20,578 nucleotides of DNA, from NCBI GenBank assembly GCA_029212425.1, contig JARGNC010000027.1, positions 1 to 20,578 on the forward strand. The letters are read 5' to 3'. The number at the start of each line of letters is the position of its first letter. Position 1 is the first letter of the stretch. Origin of the DNA: Phycisphaerales bacterium (lineage in GTDB: Bacteria > Planctomycetota > Phycisphaerae > Phycisphaerales > UBA1924). The translations under genes were made by a program, and so were the position numbers. Of the stretch, positions 14,304 to 20,578 are shown in pieces. The notes under the pieces were generated by a model. That model searched no databases, was not told the origin of the DNA, and saw only the letters and a list, made by a program, of their open reading frames with translations.

Positions 14304-15416
14304 TCAGCACTTGCTGGAACTTGTAGCGTGCTGCATTGCTTCAACAATCGCGCGGCACGCCGAATAAGGGTCAGACACACTGCACACCGCGCTGCTGACG
14401 GCGACGCCGGGGAATCCGGTTGCAGCGATCAGATCGACATTCGATGGAGCTATCCCAGAAATCGAGAGCATAGGTTTTTTTTGAAGCAATGCATCATCCA
14501 TTGCGATTTTGAGCAATTCGATCCCGCCGAGGTTGGGTTTTTGCTTCGTCGTTGATGAGAACACGGGACCGAGGCCGCAGTAGTCTGCGCCTTGATTGAA
14601 AGCTTCGTGGAGTTGCTCGTTGTTTGTACATGTACGGCCGATGATCGCTCTTCCTCCAAGGATTGAGCGGGCGACGCTGATTGGGAGATCCTGCTGACCC
14701 AGGTGAACCCCATCTGCTTTCGACGCGAGTGCAATGTCGACGCGGTCGTTGATGATCGCGATCATGCCATGCTCATGAGCACACGACACCATCGATGAGG
14801 CATGCTCAAGGAACTCATCGCTCGGCATGTCCTTTTCACGGATCTGGATACACTCCGCGCCAGCTCGCGCGGCGTCTTGGATGACTGATCGGGGTGTGTG
14901 GTGCAAACACAGGGACTTGGTGACAAGAACGCAGACAGACCAGCGTGGACTAGGGCGTTCCATTTTGAGAATCAGATCTCGATGGATGTCATATAGCTTG
15001 TAGCGGATGGATTCGAAACTCGCACCTGAGTATCCGAGTGCTTTTGAAGACTCCTCAAGGACCCGGATCGCTTCTTGAGCACGCTTCGCTGCTGCAGATG
15101 CGATATCGACCACGCCTTCCTTTCGATGTTGCTCGTTGGATGTGGTGATCGCGGTCCCAACATCTTGGTCGGTATCTCTCGATTCGAGGAGTGCGGCTTG
15201 GGAGATGCCGAGCTGTTGAATACTGGTCTGCAGATCGTGTCTGAGTTCTTTGAGGGATCGGCTCAACTCCTCGCTCTCAAGGGAAAACCTTGCGAGGTCT
15301 TCGAGCACACGAATCCCCTCGCTGGCGCGGTTGGTGTTGGCGTCGATGATCCGGTGCAGTTCGTTCAAAATGGGTCCGTTGACGAGTGTTTGGGTGAGAA
15401 CACAAGACAATAGCAC
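14304..15416 (-). CDS. thiE: ThiD2-ThiE fusion: thiamine-phosphate synthase with N-terminal HMP-P kinase-type domain
   Basis: Joins the pyrimidine and thiazole halves of thiamine to give thiamine phosphate; cytoplasmic. Residues ~20-150 begin R-I-I-D-A-N-T-N-R-A-S-E-G-I-R-V-L-E-D, the mark of the ThiD2 family, whose members phosphorylate hydroxymethylpyrimidine phosphate and are often fused to ThiE. Residues ~155-360 are the ThiE TIM barrel: QIREKD, IINDRVDIALASKADGVHLGQQD, ADYCGLGPVF and LSISGI. The motif normally reading G-x-S-T-H reads G-R-T-C-T here, which is unusual. The start is uncertain: GTG 15416 gives 370 residues, TTG 15368 would trim 16 residues that precede the conserved part, and neither has a good ribosome site. 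First gene of a likely pair with the M16 peptidase; divergent from the pseudouridine synthase gene at 15524. I see no thiamine riboswitch upstream. Confidence 0.9.
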   Translation of the reverse strand: MLLSCVLTQTLVNGPILNELHRIIDANTNRASEGIRVLEDLARFSLESEELSRSLKELRHDLQTSIQQLGISQAALLESRDTDQDVGTAITTSNEQHRKEGVVDIASAAAKRAQEAIRVLEESSKALGYSGASFESIRYKLYDIHRDLILKMERPSPRWSVCVLVTKSLCLHHTPRSVIQDAARAGAECIQIREKDMPSDEFLEHASSMVSCAHEHGMIAIINDRVDIALASKADGVHLGQQDLPISVARSILGGRAIIGRTCTNNEQLHEAFNQGADYCGLGPVFSSTTKQKPNLGGIELLKIAMDDALLQKKPMLSISGIAPSNVDLIAATGFPGVAVSSAVCSVSDPYSACRAIVEAMQHATSSSKC

Positions 15417-15523
15417 AATGAGATACGATTCTGCTCACAACCTACGTACTGACAGGCAATAATGCTTCTCAGCCAAATCGAGCGTACCACGACCCTAGGT
15501 CGAACCAGAGCGAATCCAACCCC

Positions 15524-16339
15524 ATGTCCACACCTACAGGCCCAGTCGAACCCAACGAACGCATCTCTTACCGAACCGCGTACGAGGATGAGCATCTCTT
15601 GGTCGTTGAAAAACCGACCCGACTTGTCTCCACCCCAGGGGTCGGGCACGAGCACGACACCCTACTCAATGGGCTCATGGCACGCTACACCAAGCAACTC
15701 ACGAATCTCGGAGCCGTCCGGGATCATGGGATGCTCCACCGATTGGACAAGGAAACCTCTGGTCTGCTTATCGTCGCGCTCAACCAAAAAAGCTACGACG
15801 GGCTCCGTGAGCAGTTCGAGCAGCGGAAAATCAAGAAGTTCTATTGGGCAATCACCCATAAAGCTCCACGCGAATCCGAAGGCGTGATCCGCAAATCGAT
15901 GTCCGATGTGGTGAAGCGAGCTTCTCGCTACACCTCGACGCGGACGAGCAGGATCGACCGGAACGGAAAGTCCGCGGTCACTGCGTATCGGGTGCTCCAC
16001 GAGTCCGCACTTGCGGCACTGATCGAAGCTCGGCCTATCACGGGTCGATTGCATCAGATCCGTGTGCATCTGGATTCGGTTGGAGCCGCGGTCTTGGGTG
16101 ATCGGTTGTATGGACCCAAGATCATCCGCGAAGCATCCCCTCGACTTGCGCTTCATTCACACCGGCTGTGCTTCGTGCATCCAGTTACCGGAGAAGAAGT
16201 GGACATCCGTACCGCGTTCCCGCGTGATCTTCGGACAACGATGAAGAAGATGAACCTGCCTCGACCGGAACTCAATCCGATTGAAAGAACATCGTCTGAA
16301 TCTCCAGAAGCAATCACTGCACCTGAATCGGATCAGTAA
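15524..16339 (+). CDS. RluA-family RNA pseudouridine synthase
   Basis: Isomerises specific uridines in rRNA or tRNA to pseudouridine; cytoplasmic. The 271 residues hold the catalytic motif H-R-L-D75-K-E-T-S-G-L-L-I-V-A, in which Asp75 is the nucleophile. They also hold E-D-E-H-L-L-V-V-E-K-P (21-31) and the late family motif T-G-R-L-H-Q-I-R-V-H-L. There is no N-terminal S4 domain, so it is nearer the short RluA/TruC-like members than RluC or RluD. The target cannot be told from sequence, hence no symbol. The C-terminus carries a ~30-residue polar tail (NPIERTSSESPEAITAPESDQ region, ~250-271). The ATG at 15524 has no ribosome site. The 107-base spacer to the divergent thiDE start must hold promoters for both, but I see no convincing pair of hexamers. 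Convergent with hemW, 14 bases apart. Confidence 0.9.
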   Translation: MSTPTGPVEPNERISYRTAYEDEHLLVVEKPTRLVSTPGVGHEHDTLLNGLMARYTKQLTNLGAVRDHGMLHRLDKETSGLLIVALNQKSYDGLREQFEQRKIKKFYWAITHKAPRESEGVIRKSMSDVVKRASRYTSTRTSRIDRNGKSAVTAYRVLHESALAALIEARPITGRLHQIRVHLDSVGAAVLGDRLYGPKIIREASPRLALHSHRLCFVHPVTGEEVDIRTAFPRDLRTTMKKMNLPRPELNPIERTSSESPEAITAPESDQ

Positions 16340-16353
16340 ATCGTTGTCTACAA

Positions 16354-17628
16354 CTATTCATCTTCGATCAATGCCCCAATGAGTTCCCGCGCAACCCTAT
16401 CAGCGAAGTGGTAACCCTCGTCTGTCAGTTTCCAGTGGTTATTTTCTAAGCAGACCCAGCCCTGATCGATGCAGAGTGTCATTGCGCTTTCTACTCGTTT
16501 CCCACACCCGAACTGCTCGGACTCTTCGAGCAACTGGGATCGATCCAATCCATCACTGATGCGAACACTCAGCATCATCTTGTCCATGAGTGTGCGCCGT
16601 GGATCGGGAGATTCATGCTCACAGATTGGAGCAAAACCGTCTTCGGAGGTGTTGATGTATTCATCAAGGCGTGGTGTGTTTTTCCATCGCATTCCATCGA
16701 GGTGGCCTGAGGCGCTCGGGCCTATCGCGAGCCAGTTTTTGCCTTGCCAGTATGCGAGGTTGTGCTTGCACTCGCTGCCTTTGATCGCGTGGTTGGAGAC
16801 TTCGTAGCGATCGAGCCCGTGCTTACGGATTTGCTGAAGCGTGTGGTTGTACATCTCGACTTCGAGTTCGTCGGGGGTGGGTTCGAACTCACCCCGTTTG
16901 AGCCGAGCGGTCATCGCGGTGTTTGGTTCGTAGGTGAGTGCATACGCAGAGATATGATCAATCGGGAGTTCAAAGGCGCGTTTGAGATCATCGGCCCATT
17001 CTTCGAGGGTCTGGGTTGGAATGCCATAGATGAGATCGAGTGATAAACGATCGAACCCCGCGGCTTTGGCGCGGCGGATGGATCGCTCGACGGATTCAGG
17101 ATCGTGATGTCTTTCGAGTGCTTTGAGATGCTTTGAATTGAACGACTGGGCGCCGGTCGAGATCCGGTTCACTCCAGATTCCACAAGCACATCGCAGATG
17201 TCTTCAGTGAAGGTCTCGGGGTTGGATTCGATGGTCCACTCAGTAGCTGGGGTGATCGAAAACGCGTGCTCAATATTGGACAAAAGGTCTCGGAGCAGGT
17301 GTGGTGCAAGGAGTGTTGGGGTTCCGCCACCGATGAAAATCGTGTCAAGAGTCGGATTTGATGCAGCGTCGGATTGGGCGTGGAGTTCGCGAATCATCCG
17401 TTCAACAAACGCTTCCTGTCGATCCTGACGGTCCACAATGGAGTAAAAATCACAATAATGGCATTTGTGAAAGCAGAACGGGACATGGACATACAACGAT
17501 GAGACGCTTGGACTGGATTGATTTGATTCCGCCTTGTCGTCTTTGGAGCGTGCCCAGTTGATAATCGGAGACTTGGAAGTCCCCAACGAGCGTTGCTTTA
17601 GCAGTGAAAAGGCGGTATCGTCCTTCAT
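16354..17628 (-). CDS. hemW: HemW-type radical SAM protein (heme chaperone, coproporphyrinogen III oxidase-like)
   Basis: Radical SAM enzyme of the HemN/HemW group. The 424-residue protein has the iron-sulfur cysteines C52-x3-C56-x2-C59 in PFCFHKCHYCDF, then GGGTPTLL, ESNPET, R-I-S-T-G-A-Q-S-F, DLIYGIPTQT and the HemW-like C-terminal block SNHAIKGSECKHNLAYW. HemW proteins are thought to deliver heme rather than oxidise coproporphyrinogen, and the HemN-specific N-terminal extension is not evident, so HemW is preferred. A ~40-residue polar stretch precedes the core. The start at 17628 (MKDDTAFS) is the first Met upstream of it; the frame stays open to 17790 but that would run into the divergent FHA gene. 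No ribosome site is visible before 17628, so the start is moderately uncertain. It ends 14 bases from the pseudouridine synthase stop. Confidence 0.9.
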   Translation of the reverse strand: MKDDTAFSLLKQRSLGTSKSPIINWARSKDDKAESNQSSPSVSSLYVHVPFCFHKCHYCDFYSIVDRQDRQEAFVERMIRELHAQSDAASNPTLDTIFIGGGTPTLLAPHLLRDLLSNIEHAFSITPATEWTIESNPETFTEDICDVLVESGVNRISTGAQSFNSKHLKALERHHDPESVERSIRRAKAAGFDRLSLDLIYGIPTQTLEEWADDLKRAFELPIDHISAYALTYEPNTAMTARLKRGEFEPTPDELEVEMYNHTLQQIRKHGLDRYEVSNHAIKGSECKHNLAYWQGKNWLAIGPSASGHLDGMRWKNTPRLDEYINTSEDGFAPICEHESPDPRRTLMDKMMLSVRISDGLDRSQLLEESEQFGCGKRVESAMTLCIDQGWVCLENNHWKLTDEGYHFADRVARELIGALIEDE

Positions 17629-17713
17629 GTCGTATCCAGTTCGGAATGATGCGATCCAGGCAGTGAGTGTTTCTTTACTCGCTCTCGACCGTTCTTGAGA
17701 AAGGATAGCCCCT

Positions 17714-18205
17714 GTGCAAGTATTCTTGATCCGTGTCACAGCAGATGGCAAAGCCCAACCTGTTCCAATCACCAATGAACGAACCCTCATCGGTCGTCTG
17801 GACGATTGCCAGATCCGTGTCCGCTCTGGGAAGATCTCGAGGCATCATTGCGAAGTGCTTTTCGACAGCGGCACACTCAAACTCGTCGATCTGGGGTCAA
17901 GCAACGGGACTTTCTTGAACAAAGAACGCATTGAGGAGTCCGAACTCAAAGCCGGTGACCTGATCTCGTTTGGTTCGATGGTCTTCCTCGTGCAAATCGA
18001 TGGCGATCCAGAAGAGTTCGAACCAGAGCAGCTTTATGCCGATGGTTTGCCCGAACTCCCCGCTCCGAACCCAGAATACGCAGCGGCGCACACACCCAAG
18101 CCTGTCCACCAGCACGCTCCGACCGCGGCGGGTGATGACTCCAGCATGATGGACTTCAACTTCGAGTTCGATCTGGATGATGACGACGAGCAGCCACCAC
18201 TGTGA
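17714..18205 (+). CDS. FHA-domain protein with acidic tail
   Basis: 163 residues. Residues 1-~95 are a forkhead-associated domain, which binds phosphothreonine peptides. The key positions are present: G-R near 28, S-R-H-H (43-46) and the S-S-N-G-T-F-L block around residues 59-65. The rest is a proline- and histidine-containing linker, then a strongly acidic tail, EFDLDDDDEQPPL, with no second domain. Such small FHA proteins act as adaptors under Ser/Thr kinases, which planctomycetes have in number; no kinase is in this window. The start is GTG 17714, supported by AAGGA eight bases upstream. The stop codon lies in the loop of a 9-bp hairpin. Convergent with the zinc-ribbon gene. Confidence 0.9.
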   Translation: MQVFLIRVTADGKAQPVPITNERTLIGRLDDCQIRVRSGKISRHHCEVLFDSGTLKLVDLGSSNGTFLNKERIEESELKAGDLISFGSMVFLVQIDGDPEEFEPEQLYADGLPELPAPNPEYAAAHTPKPVHQHAPTAAGDDSSMMDFNFEFDLDDDDEQPPL

Positions 18206-18221
18206 TCAGCTCCAGTGGTGG
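18194..18221. terminator. Hairpin enclosing the FHA-gene stop codon
   Basis: CCACCACTG (18194-18202) and CAGTGGTGG (18213-18221) form a perfect 9-bp stem. The 10-base loop holds the TGA (18203-18205) of the FHA gene. No T-tract follows on either strand, so it may be a U-less terminator or a 3'-end stabiliser for either convergent gene. Confidence 0.4.
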
Positions 18222-18263
18222 GGTGAAATGCGAGTAGTTTGAAGAGATTCGAGGGAGAGTCGA

Positions 18264-18431
18264 TCAGTTGTTTGCTGATTGGGGGTCTTCAGTGCCCTTT
18301 GGTTGAGGCACGCGGATATTAGTGCCGCATTGTTTGCAACGGACGGTCTTTCCACGAGCAACTTCAGGGACCGACAAGACCTTTCGGCAAGTCAGGTTTG
18401 GGCACATCATTCTGAGAATTTTTTCTGACAT
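18264..18431 (-). CDS. Small zinc-ribbon protein (55 aa)
   Basis: 55-residue protein. The pattern is M-S-E-K-I-L-R-M-M-C-P-N-L-T-C (C10-x4-C15), then V-P-E-V-A-R-G-K-T-V-R-C-K-Q-C-G (C32-x2-C35), with I-R-V-P after it. The spacing and the 'vPe.arGK.vrC..Cg' signature match the small zinc-ribbon domain seen at the head of many planctomycete and myxobacterial proteins (MJ0042-like finger). Here it stands alone, and the first knuckle is C-x4-C instead of the usual C-x2-C. GGAGG lies ten bases before the ATG, which supports a real gene. It is transcribed away from purA and toward the FHA gene. Zinc binding is likely; the partner (nucleic acid or protein) is unknown. Confidence 0.8.
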   Translation of the reverse strand: MSEKILRMMCPNLTCRKVLSVPEVARGKTVRCKQCGTNIRVPQPKGTEDPQSANN

Positions 18432-18594
18432 GATTAATCAGCCTCCATGCGAGTTCATCGGGCATTGAGGTGTTCAGGTTCAGCGATCATTCTTGAAGGA
18501 AAGCACCATCTGGTTCGGCTGTATCGGTGAACGGGGCGGTCAGTCCGTATATCCTTTGGTGAACGCACGCAAGTTCCAACGGAGGTCAGCGAAC

Positions 18595-19959
18595 ATGGGT
18601 CACAACTCTGGTCACGCAGCAGCAGTCGTAGGGCTCCAATGGGGCGATGAAGGCAAAGGGAAGCTGGTCGATCTGCTCGCGGGAAAGTACCGTGCGGTGG
18701 TCCGATATAACGGCGGCGCAAATGCGGGGCACTCCGTCGTTGTGGGTGGGGAGCGGTACTCACTGCACCTGGTCCCGTCCGGGATCCTGTCTCCGAACTG
18801 TGAGGCGGTCATCGGCAATGGGGTTGTGGTTGATCCGCACCGATTGCTCGAGGAAATCAAAACGCTCAATGATCGCGGTGTTGATACAAGCCGACTTGTG
18901 ATTTCGGATCGCGCACATGTGGTCATGCCGTACCACAAAGCGGAGGATGCGGCACGCGAGGACCTGCTCAGCAGCACAACCGAATCCAGTGAGAGCGATG
19001 CAACAAAGAAAGTCGTTTCCGCGATCGGGACTACGAAGCGGGGGATCGGTCCTTCATACGCGGACAAAATCCATCGCTCCACAGCGATCCGTATCGGGGA
19101 CCTCACGCGTCCTGAGATTCTCCGCACAAAGCTTCAGATGATCTGTGGTCTTAAGAATGCGGTCCTCGGCGCGATGATCGGCGATGGATTTGAGCCCTTC
19201 GATGCGGAGCAGTTGACCAATGAGATGATCGAGTGTGGCAAAGCACTCGCTCCGATGATCAAAGACACCGCGTACCTGCTCGATGATCTCCGCAAGGAGG
19301 GGCAGCCGATCCTCTTTGAGGGTGCAAACGCGACGATGCTCGATGTCGATCATGGGACCTATCCGTTTGTGACCAGCTCGAACTCTTCCGCATTGGGAAT
19401 CGGTGCGGGATCGGGCGTGCCGCCTCAATGCATCAGCCAGATCATCGGTGTCGTCAAGGCGTACTCCACGCGCGTTGGGGGTGGACCGATGCCAACCGAG
19501 TTATTTGATCAGGTGGGGGATGACATTCGTACACGCGGACGCGAGTTTGGGACGACGACTGGGCGTCCGCGACGTGTTGGTTGGCTGGATCTGGTCGCGG
19601 TGAAGTATTCCGCGATGGTTTCTGGAGCGACTGAGCTGTGTATTACCCTGCTCGATGTGCTTGCAGGGGAGTCAGAGCTCAAGATCGCTACGGCGTACCG
19701 CGTGGATGGGGTGGAGACTGATCGTTTCTTGCCTGATGGGTATTTGCTGGAGCAAGCGGAGCCGGTGTATGAAACCGTTCCGGGTTTTTCCCAAGATATC
19801 ACCATGGCACGCACCTTTGAAGAACTCCCCCCTGAGGCGCAGGCGTACATCGAGAAGATCGAGTCGTTTGTGGGTGTGCCGGTCCGGACTGTGTCCGTTG
19901 GGCCGGATCGTGAGCAGACGATTGTCCGAGATTCGGTGCTCGCTGAAGCGACCGCTTAG
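18595..19959 (+). CDS. purA: Adenylosuccinate synthetase
   Basis: Joins IMP and aspartate with GTP to make adenylosuccinate, the first committed step to AMP; cytoplasmic homodimer. The 454-residue protein (family about 430) has the GTP/IMP loop G-L-Q-W-G-D18-E-G-K-G-K, N-G-G-A-N-A-G-H46 (catalytic His), T-K-R-G-I-G-P-S-Y, the central L-F-E-G-A-N-A-T-M-L-D, and T-T-G-R-P-R-R-V-G-W-L-D near the C-terminal third. The motif usually ending EGAQG reads E-G-A-N-A, a small departure. The start at 18595 follows GGAGG by nine bases; the frame is open to 18493 but the added residues do not fit the family. It is followed after 33 bases by uppS on the same strand, a likely co-transcribed pair. The 163-base spacer upstream, shared with the divergent zinc-ribbon gene, shows no clear promoter. 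Confidence 0.96.
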   Translation: MGHNSGHAAAVVGLQWGDEGKGKLVDLLAGKYRAVVRYNGGANAGHSVVVGGERYSLHLVPSGILSPNCEAVIGNGVVVDPHRLLEEIKTLNDRGVDTSRLVISDRAHVVMPYHKAEDAAREDLLSSTTESSESDATKKVVSAIGTTKRGIGPSYADKIHRSTAIRIGDLTRPEILRTKLQMICGLKNAVLGAMIGDGFEPFDAEQLTNEMIECGKALAPMIKDTAYLLDDLRKEGQPILFEGANATMLDVDHGTYPFVTSSNSSALGIGAGSGVPPQCISQIIGVVKAYSTRVGGGPMPTELFDQVGDDIRTRGREFGTTTGRPRRVGWLDLVAVKYSAMVSGATELCITLLDVLAGESELKIATAYRVDGVETDRFLPDGYLLEQAEPVYETVPGFSQDITMARTFEELPPEAQAYIEKIESFVGVPVRTVSVGPDREQTIVRDSVLAEATA

Positions 19960-19992
19960 TACTCATTGAGTTTGCAATTCACAGGAGCGGTG

Positions 19993-20578
19993 ATGAATCA
20001 ATCCACGACCCACACGCTTGGAGCGGAATCACGCGCCGCACTCGAACGGATTAAAACTCGATATCCGGATGCTGATCCGCTGGGGTTGTTGTCTGGTGTC
20101 GATCCTGCAAAGATCCCATCTCACATCGCGATGATTATGGACGGCAATGGACGATGGGCGCAGGAGCGTGGGCTTCCGAGAATCAAAGGACATCACGAGG
20201 GCGCAAAGAATGTTCGCGTGATGCTTGAGTCGTGTGCTTCTGTCGGTGTCGAGGTGCTCACTCTGTACTCGTTTTCAACTGAGAACTGGTCGAGGCCGAG
20301 CGATGAGATTCAGGGATTGATGGAGATGTGCGTCGCGTACTGCGAGCACGAACGGGATGCTCTCAAGGCGCACAATGTCCGTGTCCGGATTCTGGGCCGT
20401 CGAGAGGGGATGCCTGCACCTGCTCTGAATGCTCTCGATTCGCTTGTGGAAGCAACTCAAGATTGCACAGGAATCACGCTGTGTCTTGCAGTCAACTATG
20501 GCGGTCGCGATGAGATTGTCGACGCGGCACGATCGCTCGCGGATCGTGCTGTGCGTGGGGAGATTCAACCGCAAGATA
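19993..20578 (+). CDS. uppS: Isoprenyl transferase (undecaprenyl diphosphate synthase), 3' end outside the window
   Basis: Cis-prenyltransferase that extends farnesyl diphosphate to undecaprenyl diphosphate, the lipid carrier for peptidoglycan and surface sugars; membrane-associated, cytoplasmic side. 195 codons are visible and the frame is still open at the edge. The catalytic Asp50 is in I-M-D-G-N-G-R-W-A, with S-F-S-T-E-N-W-S-R-P and N-Y-G-G-R-D-E-I-V further on, all standard for the family. The N-terminal ~40 residues before the core are longer than in E. coli. The start ATG 19993 has AGGAG five bases upstream; an in-frame GTG sits immediately before it (19990) and would be too close to the ribosome site. 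Second gene after purA, 33 bases apart. Confidence 0.95.
   Translation, partial: MNQSTTHTLGAESRAALERIKTRYPDADPLGLLSGVDPAKIPSHIAMIMDGNGRWAQERGLPRIKGHHEGAKNVRVMLESCASVGVEVLTLYSFSTENWSRPSDEIQGLMEMCVAYCEHERDALKAHNVRVRILGRREGMPAPALNALDSLVEATQDCTGITLCLAVNYGGRDEIVDAARSLADRAVRGEIQPQD

Noticed and set aside
15417..15523. CTGAGA string on the minus strand upstream of thiDE, as in thiamine (TPP) riboswitches
   Set aside because: The other conserved blocks (ACCTGAT, GATAATGC-like segment, closing P1 stem) are absent, and the spacer of about 107 bases must also serve the divergent gene.
18431..18440. 10-bp palindrome TGATTAATCA at the start of the zinc-ribbon gene
   Set aside because: Palindromes of this length occur about twenty times by chance in this window, and no partner site or regulator is apparent.
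1..20578. Search for a mobile element, CRISPR array, toxin-antitoxin or defence cluster
   Set aside because: No transposase, integrase, regularly spaced repeats, tRNA-flanked boundary or recognisable defence or toxin genes were found; most genes are core housekeeping functions.

Overview
The window reads as chromosomal DNA of a Gram-negative-type planctomycete, most likely of the class Phycisphaerae. The main grounds are two secreted proteins that end in near-identical paired dockerin-like calcium loops closing with G-x-G-C-P, a PEP-CTERM-like surface protein with a VPAPS...RRRR tail, and gmhA (heptose synthesis for lipopolysaccharide) next to ordinary housekeeping genes. This lineage call is inferred from family knowledge; no rRNA gene is present. 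No tRNA, rRNA, CRISPR array, transposase, integrase or phage gene was found. No gap between genes exceeds about 225 bases.

Layout. 1-672 is the 3' part of tyrS. 738-2282 (-) is a secreted repeat protein with a dockerin tail. It is divergent from an orphan helix-turn-helix protein (2505-3704, +), and an AT-rich spacer with a 14-bp perfect palindrome lies between them. 3782-4453 (-) is the small PEP-CTERM-like protein, with its own terminator. gmhA (4663-5286, +) meets tail-to-tail, one base apart, a fused MsrB-MsrA methionine sulfoxide reductase (5288-6403, -). Upstream on the minus strand are fused aroDE (6506-8200) and a fabZ-like dehydratase (8197-8631), which overlap by ATGA. 8767-10347 (-) is a secreted matrixin-type metalloprotease with the second dockerin tail and a textbook terminator.

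The second half is mainly housekeeping: recO (10570-11418, +), an HDOD plus degenerate GGDEF protein (11531-13039, +), an M16 peptidase (13058-14290, -) behind a ThiD2-ThiE fusion (14304-15416, -), an RluA-family pseudouridine synthase (15524-16339, +), hemW (16354-17628, -), an FHA-domain protein (17714-18205, +), a 55-residue zinc-ribbon protein (18264-18431, -), purA (18595-19959, +) and the 5' part of uppS (19993 to the window end, +).

How the parts fit. Three exported proteins (two dockerin-tailed, one PEP-CTERM-like) form the cell-surface part, and the exported MsrBA would repair oxidised envelope proteins. The rest is core metabolism: aromatic amino acids, fatty acids, thiamine, purines, heme-type radical SAM chemistry, isoprenoid carrier lipid, translation and DNA repair. 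Translation starts fall into two styles. Exported proteins and several others have strong Shine-Dalgarno sequences. gmhA, fabZ, recO and the M16 peptidase have none at normal spacing and instead carry a TAnnnT hexamer 5-6 bases before the ATG, which suggests leaderless mRNAs.

Nothing here is a clear novel defence or mobile system. The most interesting items are the orphan regulator with its palindrome, the paired dockerin proteins, the base-composition mosaic inside aroDE, the likely catalytically dead HDOD-GGDEF protein and the leaderless-start pattern.
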